A stretch of 19,257 nt of DNA from CAZJYI01 sp964550025 (GTDB lineage Bacteria; Verrucomicrobiota; Kiritimatiellia; UBA8416; CAYOBW01). Below are positions 15,401-19,257 of the stretch, piece after piece (positions within the stretch are counted from its first letter, which is position 1; each line of letters starts with the position of its first letter). Position numbers and translations under genes: made by a program. The notes below the pieces were generated by a model, which saw only the letters and a program-made list of their open reading frames with translations, did not search any database and had not been told where the DNA came from. The stretch covers positions 1 to 19,257 of the forward strand of contig CAZJYI010000194.1 in assembly GCA_964550025.1 (NCBI GenBank), given 5' to 3'.

Positions 15401-16546
15401 CTACGTCGCGATTCGGGACAGCTCCGACGTGATGCTGTTGTTGCCGGTGAACCTGCCCGGCGCGCCGTCCGACCCGTCTTCGTCCCTGTTACTCGACTTG
15501 ATCGCCAGGATCTCGTTGCGCGCGGCGAAGAAGGCGTCCACCACCTGCGGATCGAAGTGGGTCCCGCGCTCCGCCGCGATGATGTCCAGTGACTTGGCGA
15601 CAGGGAAAGCCTCTTTGTAGGGGCGCCTTGAGGTGAGGGCGTCGAACACGTCGGCGATGGCGGTAACGCGACCTTCGATAGGGATGTCGGTTCCGGCGAG
15701 ACCTTGCGGGTAGCCGCTCCCGTCCCATCGCTCGTGGTGGGTGAACGCAATCTGTTCTCCCGTCCGGATGAAGTCGCTGTCGGAGCTGGCCAGGATGCGC
15801 GCGCCGATGGTCGTGTGCTGTTTCATGGTTTCCCATTCGACCGGGTCAAGCTTGTCGGGTTTCAGCAGGATGGCGTCGGGAATGCCGATCTTGCCGACGT
15901 CGTGCATCGGCGCGGCATACAGTATCCTGTCGGCGGTCTCGGCGCCGAGTCCCAGGTGCCTCGCGACGGTGGCGGCATAGAGGCTCATACGCACAATGTG
16001 AGAGCCCGTGTCTTCATCCTTGTATTCCGCGGCGGCCGACAGCCTGTTGATCGTGTCCAGAGAGGCGGTGCGCAACCTGTCGAAGGCCGTGGCCAACTCC
16101 TGCGTCCGCTTGTCGACTTCGGCCTCCAGGCTGCGCTGGTAGTCCCGCATGTAGTCGTTGTACGCCTTGACCTTGAGCAGCGATTGAACCCGTGCCGTCA
16201 GTTCCGTGCACTCTACCGGCTTGGCGAGGAAATCGTCCGCGCCGGACTCAAGGGCCTTTACGCGGTGAGCCACGTCGTCCAGGGCGGTGACCATGACGAT
16301 TGGAATGTCCCGCGTGGTCTCGTCTTCCTTCAGACTGGCCGCGACGCTGAACCCGTCGCGACCGGGCATCATGACGTCGAGCAGGATGAGATCCGGCGGG
16401 TCCTCCCTGGCCTTCTCGAGCGCTTCCTGCCCGTCCCTGGCGAGCGTGATCTCGTGCCGTAGCGGCGCCAGCATGGCCTTGACGAGTATCCGGTTTTCTT
16501 CCTCGTCGTCCGCAACCAGGATCTTTCGTCTTTCGGGCAACGTCAC
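15401..16546 (-). CDS. Response regulator with HD-GYP phosphodiesterase domain (RpfG-like)
   Basis: 381 residues. A receiver domain at 1-122 has the acidic pair in VADDEEEN, phospho-acceptor D57 (DLILLDVMMPG), T87 and K109 (FLAKP). A coiled-coil-like linker at 125-160 leads to an HD-GYP domain at about 165-350 with HIVRMS at 183-188, HD at 215-216 (MHDVGKIGIPD), HTTIGARIL at 244-252, HHERWDGSGYPQGLAG at 270-285 and ADVFDAL at 298-304. All known metal-binding and GYP residues are present, so it should hydrolyse cyclic di-GMP when phosphorylated. The start is a GTG with AGGAGG 4 bases upstream. The frame is open another 90 codons upstream but that part lies within the neighbouring gene and looks random. 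It lies 8 bases behind the SMP-30 gene. No histidine kinase is nearby, so its partner is unknown. Confidence 0.93.
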   Translation of the reverse strand: MTLPERRKILVADDEEENRILVKAMLAPLRHEITLARDGQEALEKAREDPPDLILLDVMMPGRDGFSVAASLKEDETTRDIPIVMVTALDDVAHRVKALESGADDFLAKPVECTELTARVQSLLKVKAYNDYMRDYQRSLEAEVDKRTQELATAFDRLRTASLDTINRLSAAAEYKDEDTGSHIVRMSLYAATVARHLGLGAETADRILYAAPMHDVGKIGIPDAILLKPDKLDPVEWETMKQHTTIGARILASSDSDFIRTGEQIAFTHHERWDGSGYPQGLAGTDIPIEGRVTAIADVFDALTSRRPYKEAFPVAKSLDIIAAERGTHFDPQVVDAFFAARNEILAIKSSNRDEDGSDGAPGRFTGNNSITSELSRIAT

Positions 16547-16550
16547 AACT

Positions 16551-16556
16551 CCTCCT
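16551..16556 (-). promoter_or_regulatory. Ribosome binding site fixing the GTG start of the HD-GYP regulator
   Basis: On the minus strand AGGAGG overlaps the TAG stop of the SMP-30 gene (stop at 16555-16557) and lies 4 bases before GTG at 16546. This supports the non-ATG start and suggests the regulator is translated by coupling to the lactonase gene. Confidence 0.8.
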
Positions 16557-17433
16557 ACGGGTTCTTCCGGTACAGGCAACAAGGCGTGCCCGGCACATTC
16601 ATGCGCCTGCGAAAGACGCTGCCGGCGTGCGGCTGCTCCGTCTGCTGCTCCTCGGTCACGCCCACACGCGCGGTCGTGATGTACAGGTCCCGGAGGTCTT
16701 CGCCTCCGAAGCAACAGGACGTCACACGCTCCACGGGGACGGCGATGCGGTCGATGATCTTTCCCTGCGCGGGGTCGACGCACACGACCGACCAGCCTCC
16801 CCACAGCGCTACCCACAGCCGCCCTTCAGCGTCAATCGACATGCCGTCCGGGTTCTCGTTGTCCCCCGCAAACGCAATGATTGTGCGACGATCGCCGAGG
16901 TCACCGGAATCCATGTCGTACCCAAAAGCATCCACACGGCGGGTGGGTGTGTCAATGTAATAGAAAGTCTCTCCGTCGGCGGACCAGGCCAGGCCGTTGG
17001 AGGTGCCGATGCCTTCCACCATGCGGCGGCACGCCAGATCGGGGCCCAGGCAGTACAGCGCTCCCGCCGCTCCTTCGCCCTGCATGCTCATGGTGCCGGT
17101 CCACAGGCGGCCGTCCGGTCCGCACTTCCCGTCGTTGAAACGGCTGTTCGGACGATCCGTCTCGGGATCGCATATCGGTTCCACGCTTCCCGTGACGAGG
17201 TCGAGCCACGCCAGGCCGTGATGCGCACCCACCACCCAGCGGCCGTCGGTCGACGGGACGGCACACCCGATCTTCTGACTGATCGTCCAGGCTTGCGTTT
17301 CGCCCGTAGCAGGGTCCCAGCGGTTGAGAAGCTCTCCGTCGATATCCACCCAGTAGAAGGCGCCGTTATGCCATACCGGCCCTTCGCCCAATACCGATCT
17401 GCAATCCACAACCAGTTCCAGCTCCGTCGCCAT
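16555..17433 (-). CDS. SMP-30/gluconolactonase/LRE family sugar lactonase
   Basis: A six-bladed beta-propeller of 292 residues that hydrolyses aldono-lactones, a step in oxidative breakdown of sugars such as glucose, galactose, xylose or arabinose. The metal and substrate residues match human SMP-30 one for one: E17 in LGEGPVW (E18), R98 and N100 in SRFNDGKC (R101, N103), N146 in TSNGLAW (N154) and D196 in ENPDGMSID (D204). The start at 17433 has AGGAG 7 bases upstream. An in-frame ATG at 17481 would add 16 residues and overlaps an intergenic repeat, so it is rejected. It has no signal peptide and so is probably cytosolic. Its downstream neighbour is the HD-GYP regulator; no sugar dehydrogenase or dehydratase is nearby, so the substrate cannot be named. 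Confidence 0.93.
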   Translation of the reverse strand: MATELELVVDCRSVLGEGPVWHNGAFYWVDIDGELLNRWDPATGETQAWTISQKIGCAVPSTDGRWVVGAHHGLAWLDLVTGSVEPICDPETDRPNSRFNDGKCGPDGRLWTGTMSMQGEGAAGALYCLGPDLACRRMVEGIGTSNGLAWSADGETFYYIDTPTRRVDAFGYDMDSGDLGDRRTIIAFAGDNENPDGMSIDAEGRLWVALWGGWSVVCVDPAQGKIIDRIAVPVERVTSCCFGGEDLRDLYITTARVGVTEEQQTEQPHAGSVFRRRMNVPGTPCCLYRKNP

Positions 17434-17477
17434 CGAATGCTCCTGTCTACGACAACCCGCCATCTCTTGTCTTCTTG

Positions 17478-17537
17478 ACACGATTCACAAGATCGACGGG
17501 ATGGGGAGGGTCATCCTGTGGATCCTGTCTATCCCGT
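17478..17537. repeat. Intergenic inverted repeat with 9-base period (ATCCTGT units)
   Basis: Three 7-base units spaced by 2 bases on each side form an imperfect hairpin around a 10-base loop. Left arm on the plus strand: ACACGAT (17478), ACAAGAT (17487), ACGGGAT (17496). Right arm: ATCCTGT (17513), ATCCTGT (17522), ATCCCGT (17531). The inner pair matches at 7/7 with one G-T wobble, the middle at 6/7 and the outer at 5/7. It lies between the URO-D-like and SMP-30 genes. From memory, ACAGGAT/ATCCTGT arrays with this period occur as dispersed intergenic repeats in many environmental bacteria; function unknown. The rest of this gap (17538-17635) shows nothing recognisable. Confidence 0.65.
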
Positions 17538-17635
17538 ACAATGCTCCCGTTTGGTCGCGGTCACGCCGCGCTGCGCCTCCGTGGTGGAGCTCTCCCTTAT
17601 TCGGATTTCCGCGCGTATCCCCTTCCGAACGGGTG

Positions 17636-18664
17636 CTACCGGAGCGCCTCGTCGTAGAACGCCATGACGTTCTCGATCGACGTGTCGGCTTGGACATGGT
17701 GCGCCGGGGCTAGGATATAGCCGCCTCCCTCGCCGCAGACCGTCTTCAGCCTACGGACGGCGTCGCGGATGTCTGCCGGTGTCCCCCGCGGCATCGTGTG
17801 CTGCACGCACAGTCCCCCGAACAGCGCCAGACGTTTGCCGTAGCGCTTCTTCACTTCGAACGGATCGATGGCCATGGGTTGCAGGGGGTTGAGGACGTCC
17901 AGCCCCATGTCTACCATGTCGTCGAGGACGGCGGCGCAGTTGCCGCAGCTATGGTAAGCCACCTTGATGTCGGGATTCGCGCTCTTGGCTTCGGCAAAGA
18001 GCTTCTCGAAACGCGGTTTGAGAAAGGTGCGCCACATGTCGACCGACATCATCATGCCCTGCTGGTGCGAAACGTCATCACCGAACCAGACCATGTCGGC
18101 GCCGAGCTCGGCGTGTTTGCGGGCGGCCCCGAGCGGAAACTGCATGACCTTGTCCATCAGCGCGTGCACGTAGTCCGGGTCGAGCGCCATGTCCATCATC
18201 AGGTCTTCCATGCCGCGCAGGTACCACGCGGCCTCGAACACGCTGATCTGGCTGGAGCCGATCATCCACTTCTCATGCCCGTACCGCTCCTTCATCTGCC
18301 GGAACGTATCGTACTGCGAATCCTCCCCGGGGTCCGGCATGACGTAGGCATCCAGCTTGGACTTGTCGCCCGCGAGCGGGTGTTCGACGATCTCGGTGTA
18401 CTCGCCCGTTTCGTTCCGCGCCCAGCGCCACCGGATGCCCCACGGGCAGGTGTATTCCGGTTTGTCGCCCCCGTAGAAACTGAGCTCGAGCCCGACGCAG
18501 GTCTTGACCATGTCGTTCCCGAGCGCCGCCCCGAGGTCAGGGGCCGTGATGCCCGTCGTGCCGCGCAGCCGTTCCTCGATCTCGGGCACAAAAGTGGCGA
18601 ATGCCGGCACGCGGTCCGGCTGCTCGAAGCTCAACGCCGCCCGAACTCGTTCACGAGATGTCAT
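17636..18664 (-). CDS. Uroporphyrinogen decarboxylase-like (URO-D/MtaA-type) protein
   Basis: A 342-residue TIM-barrel protein of the URO-D superfamily, beginning MTSRERVRAALSFEQPDRVP, the usual start of this group. Members include heme-pathway HemE and zinc methyltransferases such as MtaA that move methyl groups to or from corrinoid proteins. HemE's substrate-binding signature is not seen; instead there is a metal-like H-S-C at 238-240 (KVAYHSCGN), GGLCVQHTMPRGT at 283-295 and YILAPAHHVQADTSIEN at 316-332. The third zinc ligand, a cysteine in MtaA, appears to be replaced by histidine. GDD at 195-197 sits in a typical position. The start at 18664 has a weak AGGGG 7 bases upstream; an upstream ATG at 18724 would add 20 atypical residues. 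No corrinoid protein or reactivating factor is present in the window. Such stand-alone copies are numerous in PVC-type genomes, mostly uncharacterised. Confidence 0.85.
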   Translation of the reverse strand: MTSRERVRAALSFEQPDRVPAFATFVPEIEERLRGTTGITAPDLGAALGNDMVKTCVGLELSFYGGDKPEYTCPWGIRWRWARNETGEYTEIVEHPLAGDKSKLDAYVMPDPGEDSQYDTFRQMKERYGHEKWMIGSSQISVFEAAWYLRGMEDLMMDMALDPDYVHALMDKVMQFPLGAARKHAELGADMVWFGDDVSHQQGMMMSVDMWRTFLKPRFEKLFAEAKSANPDIKVAYHSCGNCAAVLDDMVDMGLDVLNPLQPMAIDPFEVKKRYGKRLALFGGLCVQHTMPRGTPADIRDAVRRLKTVCGEGGGYILAPAHHVQADTSIENVMAFYDEALR

Positions 18665-18769
18665 CCACAATCCCCTCTCCGTTTCTCCGACCAGTGCGCG
18701 CCAAGTATGGAACAACCGCACCACCGCGTACAGTGCAAATGAGACGGCACGGATCCCCCTTTTGTCGTA

Positions 18770-18898
18770 CTACTTCTGGTAGACCACGAACATGTCGAGC
18801 TGGGAGTCGTACTCCCAGGTCCACGGCATGTGCCGCCATTTTCCCACCCACGTGCCGCTCTGACCGCAGTGAGAGCACTCAAACGCGATGTCAGCCAT
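18770..18898 (-). CDS. Small putative zinc-knuckle protein, 42 residues
   Basis: A complete short frame, ATG to TAG. It begins MADIAFECSHCGQSG, with one C-x-x-C-G knuckle at residues 8-12, and continues with a tryptophan-rich stretch (WVGKWRHMPWTW) to the end VVYQK. Thirty-six of the 42 sense codons end in G or C, which matches coding DNA in this window. No Shine-Dalgarno is visible. It reads in the same direction as the URO-D-like gene and ends 105 bases before that gene's start. The single cysteine pair suggests half of a zinc site, completed by dimerisation or by histidine. Function unknown. A remnant of a larger zinc-ribbon gene is possible. Confidence 0.5.
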   Translation of the reverse strand: MADIAFECSHCGQSGTWVGKWRHMPWTWEYDSQLDMFVVYQK

Positions 18899-18905
18899 GC
18901 CTGAA

Positions 18906-18935
18906 AGGCTATGGCACCGCTTGATGGGGCGTCAA
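18906..18935 (-). promoter_or_regulatory. Possible promoter of the small zinc-knuckle gene
   Basis: On the minus strand TTGACG (18930-18935) and TAGCCT (18906-18911) are 18 bases apart. The -35 is good and the -10 is poor. Transcription would start almost at the ATG at 18898, consistent with the missing ribosome binding site. Weak motif evidence. Confidence 0.2.
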
Positions 18936-18937
18936 GC
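18919..18937. repeat. Short inverted repeat behind the transposase fragment
   Basis: GCTTGA (18919-18924) and TCAAGC (18932-18937) form a 6-base stem with a 7-base loop, 77 bases past the transposase stop. It could terminate the transposase transcript or be part of the element's end, but no T-run follows and no matching second end is in the window. Confidence 0.3.
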
Positions 18938-19014
18938 CGTAATCGGGGGTGAGGTGGGGCATGGGCGCATGGCAGTTGCGTGGGTTGATTCCCCAAAGAG
19001 CTGACAGGCGAGTT

Positions 19015-19257
19015 TCACGAAGCTAGATCGAGCGCGTCGTCATCATGCGGGAAGAGCAAGTGCCACCTTTCGTTGCGGTGGAGAGTTGCCAAGGCGAGGA
19101 AGGCTTCATCGCCCTTCAGGCTCCAGAACTGTCCCCTGAGCTTGAAGCGGCTCTGGTACTGGGAGCATGTTGATTCGATGGCACCTGAGCCAAGCGGCTG
19201 CGCGTCCTTCTTGCCCTGTTTGTAGCTCATGCGGTTTTTGTGGTCGTCGAAGTAGCC
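19015..19257 (-). mobile_element. Transposase, C-terminal part (ISKra4-like), cut by the window edge
   Basis: An open frame entering from the right edge gives 80 residues, starting GYFDDHKNRMSYKQGKKD. It then shows PLGSGAIESTCSQYQSRFK, GQFWSLKGDEAFLALATL and NERWHLLFPH. The G-S-G-x-[IV]-E-[GS]-x-C block, with an [RK]-x-x-G-x-x-W motif and a terminal N-x-x-W, is the C-terminal signature of ISKra4-type and related DDE transposases; the glutamate would be the last catalytic acid. The stop is at 19015-19017. The 5' part lies outside the window, so whether the copy is intact cannot be told. The 116 bases between it and the small zinc-knuckle gene should hold the element's end; no clear terminal repeat can be assigned from one side. 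Confidence 0.7.

Noticed and set aside
16547..16816. 90-codon N-terminal extension of the HD-GYP regulator
   Set aside because: It overlaps the SMP-30 coding region and is arginine-rich. The receiver domain begins right after the GTG at 16546.
17474..17510. TTGACA as a plus-strand -35 box
   Set aside because: It lies inside the ATCCTGT-type repeat, no good -10 follows at the right spacing and no plus-strand gene starts nearby.
1..19257. CRISPR array, tRNA or rRNA genes
   Set aside because: No regularly spaced long direct repeats with spacers, and no cloverleaf or rRNA-like stretch was recognised.

Overview
The window is a GC-rich stretch of bacterial chromosome, packed with genes. It most resembles the Planctomycetota/Verrucomicrobiota/Lentisphaerota (PVC) group, perhaps Kiritimatiellota or Lentisphaerota. 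This is inferred from the gene families alone. The clues are a giant secreted protein with discoidin-like, lamin-tail, CotH and chitobiase-type modules, a uroporphyrinogen-decarboxylase-like protein, an SMP-30 lactonase, an HD-GYP response regulator and an RHS remnant. No rRNA or other phylogenetic marker is present.

Layout, left to right. Positions 1-264 hold a decayed piece of an RHS/YD-repeat gene with in-frame stops. On the minus strand, 296-1702 is a complete M17 leucyl aminopeptidase. Divergent from it, a tight six-gene plus-strand operon runs from 1811 to 8838: a GtrB/ArnC-like membrane-anchored glycosyltransferase, an ATP-grasp ligase, a PaaK/CapK-like adenylate-forming enzyme, a SAM methyltransferase, an AglD2/UPF0104-type (LPG-synthase-TM-like) membrane protein and a large polytopic membrane protein of GT-C-like appearance. 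Four of the five junctions overlap by a few bases (T-TGA or ATGA), and the fifth gap is 15 bases. Then, 69 bases downstream, comes a 2163-residue secreted modular protein (8908-15399).

The rest is on the minus strand. An HD-GYP response regulator (15401-16546) sits directly behind an SMP-30/gluconolactonase gene (16555-17433), with its ribosome binding site overlapping the upstream stop codon. Upstream of these are a 60-base intergenic repeat hairpin with a 9-base period (17478-17537), a URO-D-like protein (17636-18664), a 42-residue putative zinc-knuckle protein (18770-18898) and the C-terminal part of a transposase running off the right edge (19015-19257). No gene-free gap exceeds 300 bases.

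How the genes may work together (inference): the operon looks like a pathway that loads a sugar onto a polyprenyl-phosphate carrier, decorates it with an activated acyl or amino-acid group and a methyl group, moves it across the membrane and transfers it to an outer acceptor. It resembles the three-component GtrA/GtrB/Gtr logic with extra tailoring enzymes. The giant protein next door, or another surface polymer, could be the acceptor. This operon and its secreted neighbour are the best candidate here for an undescribed system.
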